Positions 8,108-16,318 of a stretch of DNA of 64,000 bases are shown one piece after another; position 1 is the first letter of the stretch, and the number at the start of each line of letters is the position of its first letter. Where the stretch lies: the NCBI RefSeq assembly GCF_024733845.1, contig NZ_JANRHG010000002.1:1-64000 (forward strand), read 5' to 3'. Under the pieces are notes generated by a model. That model ran no database searches, was not told the origin of the DNA, and saw only the letters and a program-made list of their open reading frames with translations. Source of the stretch: Neomoorella sulfitireducens. Its GTDB lineage: Bacteria; Bacillota; DSM-521; Neomoorellales; Neomoorellaceae. A program made the translations under genes and the position numbers.

Positions 8108-8185
8108 ACTCCCCACCCCCAATCTAAGATTTGCTTTAAGTTGATCTTAAGCTCCGGGGGTGACCATGGCTAATGGCGTAAATTG

Positions 8186-9619
8186 CTAATTACACAAGCC
8201 CTGGCCCTGTTGCGGTCTATTTATGTTCTTAACTGTACCGGGTTTCGTCATAGCGGCCGGGGTTAAGATGCTTTCCAGTTCGTCCGGGGTTAAAAACCCT
8301 TTTTCTAAAAGGATTTCTCTAATCGAGCGGCCGGAAGCTTCTGCTTCCTGGACTACCTCTGTGGCTTTTTCGTAACCGAGGTAGGGCAGTAAAGCTGTGG
8401 CCAGGACGGGACTCTGCTCCAGCACTTCCCGGCAGCGCCCGGCGTTGGCTGTTATGCCGCTGATACATTCCGTGCGGAAAATCCGGGCCGCTGCCGCAAG
8501 CATTTCCAGGGATTCCAGGAGGGCGTGGGCGATGAGGGGCGCGAAAGGATTGAGCTCCAGGTGGCCCTGGCTGGCGGCCATAGCGATTACCATATCGTTG
8601 GCCATGACCTGCATGGCCACCTGGTTGACCATTTCCGGGATCACCGGGTTGACCTTGCCGGGCATGATAGAAGATCCGGCCTGCCGGGGGGGCAGGTTGA
8701 TTTCCGCCGGCCCGCCCCTGGGACCGGCAGAAAGGAAACGCAGGTCGCCGGCGATTTTATGCATGGTTACGGCGGCGGCCTTCACGAGACCGGAAACTTC
8801 CACAAAGACGTCCATATTCTGGGTGCCATCGATCATGTTTTCCGCCCGGGCCAGGCCCACCCCCGTGAGGCGCCTTAAATAATCATTGACCAGGTAAATA
8901 TATTTCAGGGGGGCATTGAGGCCGGTGCCGGTGGCTGTGCCGCCCAGGTTCACCTGGCGCAGGCGCTCCTCAACCTTGTACAGCCGCCAGCGGTCCCGGG
9001 CCACGGCCTGGGCATAGGCACCGAATTCCTGTCCCAGGGTTACCGGAACGGCATCCTGGAATTCAGTACGGCCGATTTTAAGTATCCCGGCAAAGGCAGC
9101 CTCCTTTTCCTGGAGGGCTTCCTGGAACCTGGCCAGTTCCTCGGCCAGGGGTAGTAAAAGGCGGATGGCCGCTATACGCATGGCGGTAGGATAGACATCG
9201 TTGGTGGACTGGTGCAGGTTAACGTGGTCATTGGGGTGGATGGTGGCATAATCACCCCTGGGAAGGCCCAGGATTTCCAGGGCGCGGTTGGCGATTACTT
9301 CATTAACGTTCATATTAGTCGAAGTACCGGCCCCGCCCTGAAAGGCGTCGAGAAAAAACTGGTCGGCCAGTTCACCCCGGGCTACTTCCTGGCAGGCAGC
9401 AATAATGGCCTCTCCCTTTTCCTGGGGCAGGTAGCCCAGGTCGAGGTTGGCCCGGGCGGCAGCTTCTTTGACGGTAGCCAGGGCTTTAATTAGCTCTGGA
9501 TGGACTTGATGCCGGCTGACGCGGAAATTCTCCGCTGCCCTTAAGGTGTGGATGCCGTAGTAGGCGCTGGCGGGCACTTCCCTGTTACCCAGAAGATCAT
9601 GTTCCTGGCGGGTAGACAT
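8186..9619 (-). CDS. aspA: aspartate ammonia-lyase
   Basis: The 477-residue protein is a fumarase/aspartase superfamily member that converts L-aspartate to fumarate and ammonia. The superfamily signature GSSIMPGKVNP is present near residue 320. The N-terminal DLLGNREVPASAYYGIHTLRA block and TGTNMNVNE-like GTSTNMNVNEVIANRA are typical of aspartase rather than class II fumarase. The length equals the family norm. It is monocistronic: a strong terminator lies upstream (9680-9716) and the gene starts at an ATG after AAGGGAT. It would feed nitrogen and fumarate pools near the aspartate-family genes found later in the window. Confidence 0.93.
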   Translation of the reverse strand: MSTRQEHDLLGNREVPASAYYGIHTLRAAENFRVSRHQVHPELIKALATVKEAAARANLDLGYLPQEKGEAIIAACQEVARGELADQFFLDAFQGGAGTSTNMNVNEVIANRALEILGLPRGDYATIHPNDHVNLHQSTNDVYPTAMRIAAIRLLLPLAEELARFQEALQEKEAAFAGILKIGRTEFQDAVPVTLGQEFGAYAQAVARDRWRLYKVEERLRQVNLGGTATGTGLNAPLKYIYLVNDYLRRLTGVGLARAENMIDGTQNMDVFVEVSGLVKAAAVTMHKIAGDLRFLSAGPRGGPAEINLPPRQAGSSIMPGKVNPVIPEMVNQVAMQVMANDMVIAMAASQGHLELNPFAPLIAHALLESLEMLAAAARIFRTECISGITANAGRCREVLEQSPVLATALLPYLGYEKATEVVQEAEASGRSIREILLEKGFLTPDELESILTPAAMTKPGTVKNINRPQQGQGLCN

Positions 9620-9679
9620 AGATGATCCCTTCCTTTGGACTCTATTGTAGCAAACCAGGTACGGCCAGGAAATACGGGC

Positions 9680-9716
9680 AAGTAAAAAGCGACCGGCTAT
9701 AGAAATTGCCAGTCGC
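9680..9716 (-). terminator. intrinsic terminator after the mgsA unit
   Basis: On the minus strand GCGACTGGC and GCCGGTCGC pair (one G-T or mismatch) around a 10-nt loop and are followed by TTTTTACTT. A second hairpin (GCGCC/GGCGC, about 9735-9752) precedes it. Together they separate the mgsA unit from aspA. Confidence 0.85.
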
Positions 9717-9783
9717 CCTGGAGGGGTAGTCAGCGCCCATCAGCTGGCGCCTATTGCTGGATGTACCTTCCTGAGGTACAGAA

Positions 9784-10095
9784 TTATTTCTGGACGTAAA
9801 TATGGGCATCCTGGGGCAGGGCCAGACCGGCAGCTACTTCGACGGCTTTAACCATTCCGGGGAGTACCGGGCAGGCAGCATGGGGGCAATGTTGAAAGAA
9901 TAATTCCCGCAGGCGGCTGTTGCCTTTGAAGCTAATCTCGTCCAGGGGATTGAGGGTGCCCAGTTCAGCGGCAATCTTCTGGATGTTGGGACAGGTAGTG
10001 TTGATGGTTAGGTTGCAGGAAAACATATCCGGTGCTTCAGCCAGAATGTCGGTGGTAAAACCACAGATGCCGGATTGAACTGTTACTTTAGCCAT
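9784..10095 (-). CDS. small cysteine-containing conserved protein (DUF6951-like)
   Basis: The 103-residue protein starts MAKVTVQSGICGFTTDI; ATG 10095 has AAAGGAG 7 bases upstream, so the longer frame starting 18 codons earlier is rejected. It carries six cysteines in the arrangement ICGF, SCNLTINTTCP and FFQHCPHAACPV, which could bind a metal or Fe-S cluster. The sequence matches what I recall of small DUF6951 proteins of anaerobes, whose role is unknown. It follows mgsA on the same strand with a 55-base gap and is probably co-transcribed with it. Confidence 0.8.
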   Translation of the reverse strand: MAKVTVQSGICGFTTDILAEAPDMFSCNLTINTTCPNIQKIAAELGTLNPLDEISFKGNSRLRELFFQHCPHAACPVLPGMVKAVEVAAGLALPQDAHIYVQK

Positions 10096-10150
10096 GGGAG
10101 AACTCCTTTCTTTACAGAAATTGTTAAAAAGCGTCTGAGACGGCTTCATG

Positions 10151-10528
10151 TTACTCTTTTATCCTACTTTTTAAATACTCGAGAAAGATTGTTGCTGTGG
10201 CCAGATTGGTGGGCGCCGGTACGTTGTGGACGTCACAAATGCGCAGGAGAGCGCTGATATCCGGCTCATGGGGCTGGGGCGTCAGTGGGTCCCGCAGGAA
10301 AATTACCAGGTCCAGGCGTTTTTGGGCCACCAGGGAACCCATTTGCTGGTCTCCCCCCAGGGGCCCGGACATGAGACGGTGGACCTTTAGACCGGTTCGT
10401 TCCATGATCCTGGTACCGGTAGTCCCTGTGGCTACCAGGCGGTGACCGGCAAAGATATGTTTATGCTCATCGACAAAGTTGACCAGTTCATCTTTCATAC
10501 GATCGTGGGCTATGAGAGCGATGCGCAT
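10151..10528 (-). CDS. mgsA: methylglyoxal synthase
   Basis: The 125-residue protein converts dihydroxyacetone phosphate to methylglyoxal and phosphate, a glycolytic overflow bypass. [34 protein letters not shown] (phosphate-binding and catalytic region) and [15 protein letters not shown] follow the known family order, with the catalytic Asp in GGDQQ. Length is close to the family norm (about 120-155). ATG 10528 has GGAGGATAATT upstream. It leads a short unit with the DUF6951-like gene. Confidence 0.95.
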   Translation of the reverse strand: MRIALIAHDRMKDELVNFVDEHKHIFAGHRLVATGTTGTRIMERTGLKVHRLMSGPLGGDQQMGSLVAQKRLDLVIFLRDPLTPQPHEPDISALLRICDVHNVPAPTNLATATIFLEYLKSRIKE

Positions 10529-10653
10529 AAATTATCCTCCAAAATTCATATTAGCCCTCGTAACAGGCCAGCCTTATTTCAACGAGCCTCGCTACAAATA
10601 TTCACCAAAAATTGCTTTTCCCTTCTACTATAGAAATATTTTGTCTTAGATTT

Positions 10654-11313
10654 CTACTGGCGAAGCTGCCGCCACAGCTCCAGTGAACAAAGGGACTTTA
10701 AAGGGACTTCCGCAAAACTCAAGCACCCGGCGAAAGGGGTTGGCGGCCAGTCATGACGGTACACCCCTGCTGGTACCGCTGGCTGCCAGGAAAGCCAGTA
10801 CCGCACCAGTTCATCTTCCCCGCGGTTTACAAGGGATTCTCGTAAAACCCTGGCCCGCCGGGTGAGGGGGCAGCAAAAATAGGTGCGGCAGATGAGGGGA
10901 CGGTATTTGTACAGGCGGCAACGACGCCGGTACGGTTCTAAAAAAATACAGTAACCTTCGGCGTCAGTCCGCAAAGTAATATCTACCGCCCGCCCCTTCA
11001 CCTGGACCTGGCAGTACTCCGCCAGCATTTCCGGGAGGGAAAACCTTTTACCAGTAAGTTCCTCTAGTCCCTGTTGCAATACATGCAGGTCAATGCTGGT
11101 CAGGGGCAGGCGCCCGCCACAGCAATGATCACAACCTAGGCAATCGCCGTTAGTATAGGGGCGGTAAAGAAGGGAAGGGTCCAGTCCTTCCACAGCGGTA
11201 ATATAATCAGCTATGCTGGCCTCAGGAGATAAAACCCGGAGGTCATAACCTTGCTTGCCATTGACCTGCCAGTAACGCACCTGGACGGGGTTCTGTTCTT
11301 GCCTTGCGAGCAA
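10654..11313 (-). CDS. YkgJ-family cysteine-cluster protein
   Basis: The 219-residue protein has the YkgJ (zinc- or iron-chelating) pattern: CLGCDHCC near 58-65, then YCIFLEPYRRRCRLYKYRPLICRTYFCCP split over residues about 115-150. The family is proposed to bind an Fe-S cluster or zinc and its role is poorly known. The start is set at TTG 11311-11313 because GGAGGT lies 6 bases before it; the longest frame begins at a TTG six codons upstream that overlaps this SD. It follows hydF with 25 bases between, so the two are probably co-transcribed. Confidence 0.85.
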   Translation of the reverse strand: MLARQEQNPVQVRYWQVNGKQGYDLRVLSPEASIADYITAVEGLDPSLLYRPYTNGDCLGCDHCCGGRLPLTSIDLHVLQQGLEELTGKRFSLPEMLAEYCQVQVKGRAVDITLRTDAEGYCIFLEPYRRRCRLYKYRPLICRTYFCCPLTRRARVLRESLVNRGEDELVRYWLSWQPAVPAGVYRHDWPPTPFAGCLSFAEVPLKSLCSLELWRQLRQ

Positions 11314-11338
11314 ATGAAAACCTCCTGCCAATTATATT

Positions 11339-12559
11339 TTACTCTTCTTCCCGCCATGCCATCAGGGCCAGGGGGAAGGGTTCCAGGGCTCGTTCCAGGA
11401 CCCCGTGGATAAAGGCCAGGAGGATGCCGTAATTAACTATTGGTACGCCGGCTTCCTTGGCCAGCTGGATGCGGTAGAGCATTTCCCGGCGGTTGATCAT
11501 GCAGCCGCCGCAGTGAATTATCACCTTGTAACTGGCCACATCTTCCGGGTAGCCAGTGCCGGAATACCAGGAAAACTGTAAATCACCACCCACGTACTGG
11601 CGCAGCCAGCGGGGTATCTGCACTTTACCGATGTCATCAGCCTGGCGGTGATGGGTACAGGCCTCAGCAATGAGAACCCTATCGCCAGGCTGCAAATTTT
11701 TAACAGTCTTCGCGCCCCGCACCAGCTCGACCAGGTCCCCTTTATAGCGGGCAAATAAAATGGAAAAGGAAGTCATCCAGACGCCTGGGGGCGTGTCGGC
11801 CGCTACCTTAAGGAAGGCCTGGGAATCGGTAATAACAATCTTGGGGGGCGGGATCTTCGCCAGGGCCAGCTTCAGTTCCCGCTCCTTGACCACCAGGCCC
11901 ATGGCGTCATGATCCAGCAAGTCCCGCAGTGTCTGTACCTGGGGCAGGATCAGGCGCCCTTTCGGTGCCGCCAGGTCGATAGGTACCACCAGGACGGCCA
12001 TTTCTCCGGGCCCCACCAGGTCGGCAACAATATAAGGCTCCTCAAAGTCGGCAGGAGCGGCTTTAATCAGCTCCCCTTTCAATTCCTCGATACCCTGGCG
12101 GGTCAGGGCGCTAACCGGTAGGACCCGCTGTCCCAGGTTTTTTTCCAGGTCCGGCAATAGTTCCCGTCCGCCCTGGTCGATTTTATTTAAGACTATCACC
12201 AGGGGCAGGTTTTGTTCCTTTAGTCGCTGCAAGAGTTCCAGTTCGTAAGGTCCAACCCCGGCTGCCGGGTCCAGGACCAGGATGGCCAGATCAGTGCGCC
12301 GCAGGACTTCCATTGTCTTTTTGATCCTTAAAGCGCCCAGTTCGCCCACGTCGTCAATCCCGGCCGTGTCGATGAGCACGACGGGACCCAGGGGTAAAAT
12401 TTCCATGGATTTAAGGACCGGGTCGGTTGTCGTGCCAGGAACGCTGGATACTACGGCCAGTTCCTGGTTGGTCAGGGCGTTGATCAAACTGGACTTGCCG
12501 GCATTGCGGCGGCCAAAAATAGCGATATGCAGGCGATTGCCCCTTGGTGTCGCTTCCAC
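11339..12559 (-). CDS. hydF: [FeFe]-hydrogenase maturation GTPase HydF
   Basis: The 406-residue protein is the scaffold GTPase that carries the 2Fe subcluster to [FeFe]-hydrogenase. The P-loop GRRNAGKSS is at 16-24, DTAGID is near 63, and NKID is near 126. The C-terminal Fe-S ligands are the CTHH motif near 300 and HCGGCM near 350, the CxH...HCxxC pattern of HydF. Its partners HydE and HydG are not in the window; downstream lies only the YkgJ-like gene. The start is GTG 12557-12559 preceded by AGGGGGA. Its presence implies [FeFe]-hydrogenases elsewhere in the genome, as in acetogens. Confidence 0.95.
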   Translation of the reverse strand: MEATPRGNRLHIAIFGRRNAGKSSLINALTNQELAVVSSVPGTTTDPVLKSMEILPLGPVVLIDTAGIDDVGELGALRIKKTMEVLRRTDLAILVLDPAAGVGPYELELLQRLKEQNLPLVIVLNKIDQGGRELLPDLEKNLGQRVLPVSALTRQGIEELKGELIKAAPADFEEPYIVADLVGPGEMAVLVVPIDLAAPKGRLILPQVQTLRDLLDHDAMGLVVKERELKLALAKIPPPKIVITDSQAFLKVAADTPPGVWMTSFSILFARYKGDLVELVRGAKTVKNLQPGDRVLIAEACTHHRQADDIGKVQIPRWLRQYVGGDLQFSWYSGTGYPEDVASYKVIIHCGGCMINRREMLYRIQLAKEAGVPIVNYGILLAFIHGVLERALEPFPLALMAWREEE

Positions 12560-12638
12560 AGGTTCTTCCCCCTATCGTAAAATGGAGCGTATATATCGAA
12601 AATACTTTTAGTTGATTAACGGCAGACAATCTTCTCAT

Positions 12639-12663
12639 TAAAAAACGGGAGTTTACCTCCCGT
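12639..12663 (-). terminator. intrinsic terminator after tatA
   Basis: The minus-strand stem ACGGGAG/CTCCCGT (12657-12663 with 12645-12651) is followed by TTTTTTA. It closes the transcript through tatC and tatA before hydF. Confidence 0.9.
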
Positions 12664-12673
12664 AACTTGGCAA

Positions 12674-12895
12674 TTAACCTGCCTGCTTGGCGGCCTTGTC
12701 TTTACCGGCATTGCCGTCGCCTTCCTCGATTTTGGCCGCTTCTTTGATTTCTTCTGTAACAGAGCTGGTAGCATTCTTAAATTCCTTAATACCTTTCCCC
12801 AGGGCTCGCCCTACCTCCGGTAACTTACCAGGGCCAAAGATAATTAACGCCAGCACTAAAATCAAGATTAATTCAGGAGCTCCCAAACCGAACAT
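12674..12895 (-). CDS. tatA: twin-arginine translocase subunit TatA/E
   Basis: The 73-residue protein has one N-terminal transmembrane helix (residues about 6-22, [19 protein letters not shown]), the conserved FGPGKLP hinge, an amphipathic helix ([15 protein letters not shown]) and a charged tail. It forms the pore-like part of the Tat pathway for folded proteins. ATG 12895 is chosen because GGAGGT lies 7 bases upstream; the GTG three codons earlier overlaps the SD. tatC is immediately upstream, making a minimal TatA-TatC system. Confidence 0.95.
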   Translation of the reverse strand: MFGLGAPELILILVLALIIFGPGKLPEVGRALGKGIKEFKNATSSVTEEIKEAAKIEEGDGNAGKDKAAKQAG

Positions 12896-12943
12896 CCTTT
12901 TCACCTCCTGTTAAGATTATTTGTACACCCGTTTCTTTTAAAT

Positions 12944-13687
12944 TTAAATACTTTCTTCCCCGGCCTTTTCTTCCCGCCTTCGTCGTACCAGGTAAGATAT
13001 CCAGATGCTAACTTCATAAAGGGCAATTACCGGTAAAGCCATTAACGTCTGGGATATCATATCTGGTGTAGGGGTAAGAATGGCCGCAAGTATAAAGATA
13101 ATTAATACAGCAAACTTACGATTTTTAGCCAGAAATCGGGGTGTCATCAAGCCCAGATGGGTGAGTAGCATAATAACCAAGGGCAATTGGAAAACAACCC
13201 CGAAGGGTAAAATAAACATGATCAAGAAACTAAAATAACGTGAAATAGAAATCAGCGGTGTAAAACCTTCACTGGCACTTACCAGTAAAAAACGAATGGC
13301 TGCCGGGAAAACTACCAGGTAACCAAAGACTATTCCCGCGGCAAAGAGCACTATTGAGGCCGGCATTAACATATAAACCAGGCGCCGTTCATGGCTGTGC
13401 AGGGCCGGCAGGATAAAGCTCCAGACCTCCCAGAGGATCACCGGTAGAGCCAGGAAGATAGCTGCCACAAAGCAAATTTTTATAGTGGTAAAAAAGGCTT
13501 CCCAGGGAGTGATAAAGACCGGGTTTATGCCTATTTCCTTAATGGGTCTCATGATTAAAACCAGCAACTGGTCCCGGAAGCCAAAATAAACAGCGATAGT
13601 TGCGATCACCAGAGCGATAATACATACCAGCAGTACCCGTCGCAAAGCTTCCAGGTGCTCCGTCAGGGTCATAGACTTATCTTCCAT
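12944..13687 (-). CDS. tatC: twin-arginine translocase subunit TatC
   Basis: The 247-residue membrane protein has six hydrophobic segments and the TatC signatures MTLTEHLEALRRVLL at the N-terminus, the PALHSHERRLVY loop near 105, and a late LTPTPDMISQTLMALPV block. It is the receptor for twin-arginine signal peptides. ATG 13685-13687 has AAGGAGGTGG upstream, so the longer frame from 13753 is not used. It lies between menG and tatA on the same strand. Confidence 0.95.
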   Translation of the reverse strand: MEDKSMTLTEHLEALRRVLLVCIIALVIATIAVYFGFRDQLLVLIMRPIKEIGINPVFITPWEAFFTTIKICFVAAIFLALPVILWEVWSFILPALHSHERRLVYMLMPASIVLFAAGIVFGYLVVFPAAIRFLLVSASEGFTPLISISRYFSFLIMFILPFGVVFQLPLVIMLLTHLGLMTPRFLAKNRKFAVLIIFILAAILTPTPDMISQTLMALPVIALYEVSIWISYLVRRRREEKAGEESI

Positions 13688-13760
13688 CGCTCCACCTCCT
13701 TTTAACCTGTTTATGGCTAGTTTCATTATACCGCCCTTGTCATAGCATAGCAAGGCAACA

Positions 13761-14462
13761 TTATTTCTTTATCCCCACATGGACGGCTACAATTCCGCCC
13801 GTCAGCTCGTAATAACGTGCCCTGGCCAGGCCCAGGTCGCGGAAGTACTGCAATATTTCTTCCTGGTGGGGATAGCCCTTAAGGGAACGGGGCAGGTAGC
13901 TATAGGGACCCTCCATTCCTACTCCCAGGCGTCCTATTAAAGGCACCAGGTGGTCAAAGTACAGGTAATAAATTTGCTTAAAAAAGGGCCGGGAGGGTTT
14001 GGCTAATTCCAGGGAAATCACCCGTCCTCCCGTCCGTACCACCCGCATCATTTCCGCTAGGCCCCGTTTGATATCAGGGAGGTTGCGCAGGCCAAAGGCA
14101 ATGGTGGCGCAATCAAAGGTATTATCCGGGAAGGGGAGGTCCAGGGCATTGCCTTCTACCAGCTGCACCAGGTGGCCATAGGCACTGGCTGCCAGGCGGC
14201 GCCGGGCCACCTCAAGCATGGCCGGGGCAAAGTCTAACCCAACTACCTGCCCCCCAGGGGCTACGGCGCGGGCAAGCTCCAGAGAAAGCATACCGGTGCC
14301 ACAGCAGACATCCAGGGCCTTGTTCCCAGGTGCAAGGCCCGTCTGGGCTACGGTAAAGCGGCGCCAGCCCCGGTCACAGTTAAAACTTAGTACTGTATTT
14401 AATAGGTCATAGCGGTGGGCAATATTGTTAAAAATACCACGTACATATTCCTCTTTGGTCAC
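13761..14462 (-). CDS. menG: demethylmenaquinone methyltransferase
   Basis: The 233-residue protein is a class I SAM-dependent methyltransferase of the UbiE/MenG type that carries out the last step of menaquinone synthesis. The SAM site LDVCCGTGMLSLELA is near 47-60. The family blocks VRGIFNNIAHRYDLLN, AFGLRNLPD and YSYLPRSLKGYP are present. The start is GTG 14460-14462, which overlaps the stop of the hepS-like gene by 4 bases, so translation is coupled. In Bacillus the equivalent gene sits between hepS and hepT; here tatC follows instead. Confidence 0.93.
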   Translation of the reverse strand: MTKEEYVRGIFNNIAHRYDLLNTVLSFNCDRGWRRFTVAQTGLAPGNKALDVCCGTGMLSLELARAVAPGGQVVGLDFAPAMLEVARRRLAASAYGHLVQLVEGNALDLPFPDNTFDCATIAFGLRNLPDIKRGLAEMMRVVRTGGRVISLELAKPSRPFFKQIYYLYFDHLVPLIGRLGVGMEGPYSYLPRSLKGYPHQEEILQYFRDLGLARARYYELTGGIVAVHVGIKK

Positions 14463-15136
14463 AGGGCCATCACCTGTTTAGCAGGTAACTTTTCGCTTAA
14501 TTGTATAACTAGCTCATACAGGAGCTCCTTTACCGTCCCGGGAGCATGTTTTTCTATTACCTGTTTGGCTTTTACGGTTGCCGGCCGGCCATTCCACAAC
14601 CTGCCTAATTGTAAGCCTATCTCATGCCACGCCTGAGAGAGGTGCGGTTCGGTTTCGCACAGCTGGCTTCCCAGGTAAGCAGCAGCGGCGGCCAGGTATT
14701 CCCGCATATGAAGCCTTGCGGGAGCAGATTTCTTTTCGCATTGCCGGGCTGCGTCCAGGTGAATCTGGCAAATTAAATGGGAAAGCGGCGTTATAAACTG
14801 GATATTACCATCACGGCACAGGAGTTCAAAAAAACGGGCATAGAAAAAATCACCTGTCAGGGTCTCCAGGGCTACCCTTTCTTTTATATTAATATGAATT
14901 AAAGAAGCCAGGAAAATAAACTGAAAAACAGCGGCCAGGGAAAGGGCCCTGGCTCCAGAACGCCCCTGGCGCTGGGCGCTGATAAGAACAAGGGCCGGTA
15001 AAAAATCTTGATCGATCGTATTTAAAACAGGTATTGTTACACCAGGTAAACTACGTCCCTGCATATGCGTTTCCTTTACCAGGCGGCGACGAACTATATC
15101 CAGTTCCGGCTGTAGTAATTTAAACAGGGAGGTCAA
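14459..15136 (-). CDS. HepS-like polyprenyl diphosphate synthase component
   Basis: The 225-residue protein resembles the non-catalytic HepS component of heptaprenyl diphosphate synthase and, more distantly, trans-prenyltransferases: ASLIHINIKERVALETL then TGDFFYARFFELLCRDG near 85-115, where HepS has LAGDYFSGLYYSLLSE. The Asp-rich DDxxD metal site is replaced by HINIKE, so it should need a catalytic partner (HepT), which is not in the window. It would set the menaquinone side-chain length. The start is TTG 15134-15136 with AGGAG 9 bases upstream. It overlaps menG, and the hepS-menG order supports the call. Confidence 0.72.
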   Translation of the reverse strand: MTSLFKLLQPELDIVRRRLVKETHMQGRSLPGVTIPVLNTIDQDFLPALVLISAQRQGRSGARALSLAAVFQFIFLASLIHINIKERVALETLTGDFFYARFFELLCRDGNIQFITPLSHLICQIHLDAARQCEKKSAPARLHMREYLAAAAAYLGSQLCETEPHLSQAWHEIGLQLGRLWNGRPATVKAKQVIEKHAPGTVKELLYELVIQLSEKLPAKQVMAL

Positions 15137-15223
15137 TATTAAGCACTCCTAAAAGATAACTACTTTCCATTTGTTATTCTATTTTTTAGAGCATATTCCT
15201 GCTGGTATTCTTATGTAAAATGC

Positions 15224-15259
15224 CACAGGCCCTGCAAGTTTTCATCCTGCAAGGCCTGT
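15224..15259 (-). terminator. possible terminator after speD
   Basis: ACAGGCC and GGCCTGT form the outer stem with a TGCA/TGCA inner pairing. The minus-strand tail is GGCATTTTA, a short T-run, so termination is likely but not strong. Confidence 0.55.
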
Positions 15260-15314
15260 CAGCTCCTACCCCTGCTACCGTAATCGCATGTAGGTAATAA
15301 AATAAATATCCCTC

Positions 15315-15689
15315 CTACAGATTTACCGCTGCCGCCCGAGGTTCCATTACGCCCCGTTCAATTTCGGTGGCGTGGACTTCGCCGGCCTGGAACTGCTCGG
15401 TTAAGTACCTGCAGGCATCCCAGGGGTTTACCCTTTCACCGCAGGTAAAAACGTCTACGGCAGCATACCCTAACTCCGGCCAGGTGTGAATTGCCAGGTG
15501 CGATTCGGAAATGACCACCACGCCGCTGACACCCTGAGGGCTGAATTTATGGAAGCATACTTCACGTATTTCGGCACCGGCTTCGAGGGCGGCTTTCACC
15601 ATTATCTCTTCAACTTTTTTGATATCGTTTAAAATCTCGAAGCTGCAACCATAAACCTCAGCTAAAACATGACGGCCCAATGCGCGCAA
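15315..15689 (-). CDS. speD: S-adenosylmethionine decarboxylase proenzyme
   Basis: The 124-residue protein is a class 1B SpeD that self-cleaves to form a pyruvoyl cofactor and makes decarboxylated SAM for spermidine. The cleavage serine is in ISESHLAIHTWPELGYAAVD (about 60-79). The catalytic Cys lies in VFTCGE near 83. Some homologues have switched to arginine decarboxylation; sequence reading alone cannot exclude that. The start is TTG 15687-15689, placed 7 bases after GGAGGA. It is monocistronic behind a near-consensus promoter; spermidine synthase is not adjacent. Confidence 0.93.
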   Translation of the reverse strand: MRALGRHVLAEVYGCSFEILNDIKKVEEIMVKAALEAGAEIREVCFHKFSPQGVSGVVVISESHLAIHTWPELGYAAVDVFTCGERVNPWDACRYLTEQFQAGEVHATEIERGVMEPRAAAVNL

Positions 15690-15740
15690 TTATCATTCCT
15701 CCTCCAGGATAAAAGTGGGGCATGACCTCAATCAAATCCA

Positions 15741-15769
15741 ATTGTAACCCCACTCCCCTTTATTGTCAA
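15741..15769 (-). promoter_or_regulatory. sigma-A promoter of speD
   Basis: The minus strand has TTGACA (15764-15769), a 17-bp spacer and TACAAT (15741-15746). This is an excellent vegetative promoter, about 45 bases upstream of the speD SD. Confidence 0.85.
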
Positions 15770-15867
15770 CTAAAAATCGCAAGCAATGTCGGATAAAGTT
15801 GAGGGCTTGTCTTCAGGGAATATTGGCTTAGGACTTAGTCCTGAGTCATAGGGTCCTCAAAAAAGCA

Positions 15868-16318
15868 TTACATCTGGCCCGAGTAGCCACCGGTATCTTT
15901 TTCTTCTTCGGACACCAATATCCTCAAGAACTCTTCTGCCAGCACCGGATCGAAGTGCGTACCGGCGCAGCGACGGATTTCCTCGAAGGCCTCCTCGTTG
16001 GTTTTCGCCTGGCGGTACGGTCTTGCGCTAGTCATAGCATCAAAAGCATCAACAAGGGCCAAGATGCGGCACTCTACAGGTATTTCCTCTCCTTTAATGC
16101 CCAAAGGGTACCCGGTACCGTCCCATTTTTCATGATGCTTCAGGATTAGTTCGGCAATTCCGGCCAGCTCCGGGGAGGACAAGGCAATTCTGTAGCCTTT
16201 TTAGGCGTGCTGCCTCATTATTTCCCACTCTTTTTCCGTAAGGGGGCCTTTCCTAACAAGAATTTTATCCGGTATTCCTACCTTGCCAAGGTCGTGAGTT
16301 CGGCAATCTTATTTATCT
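15868..16318 (-). pseudogene. decayed HD-GYP phosphodiesterase domain
   Basis: The open frame 15868-16182 encodes the C-terminal half of an HD-GYP domain (ELILKHHEKWDGTGYPLGIK, VDAFDAMTSARPYR). Reading on upstream in the same frame gives [19 protein letters not shown] and EIMRQHA, then a TAA at 16201-16203 where homologues have a sense codon (HPE-K). A further break is near 16294-16296: CTC-AC-GAC reads as LHDLGK only if one base is restored. The first part of the HD domain is missing and the upstream edge abuts the FIST gene stop. It is therefore a remnant of a cyclic-di-GMP phosphodiesterase, or of a FIST-HD-GYP fusion. Confidence 0.85.

Noticed and set aside
14459-15136. Pseudogenised prenyltransferase
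   Set aside because: The frame is intact and HepS proteins naturally lack the DDxxD motif, so loss of function need not be assumed.
16201-16203. Selenocysteine or readthrough at the HD-GYP stop
   Set aside because: The codon is TAA and a second lesion plus a missing N-terminus exist, so decay is simpler.
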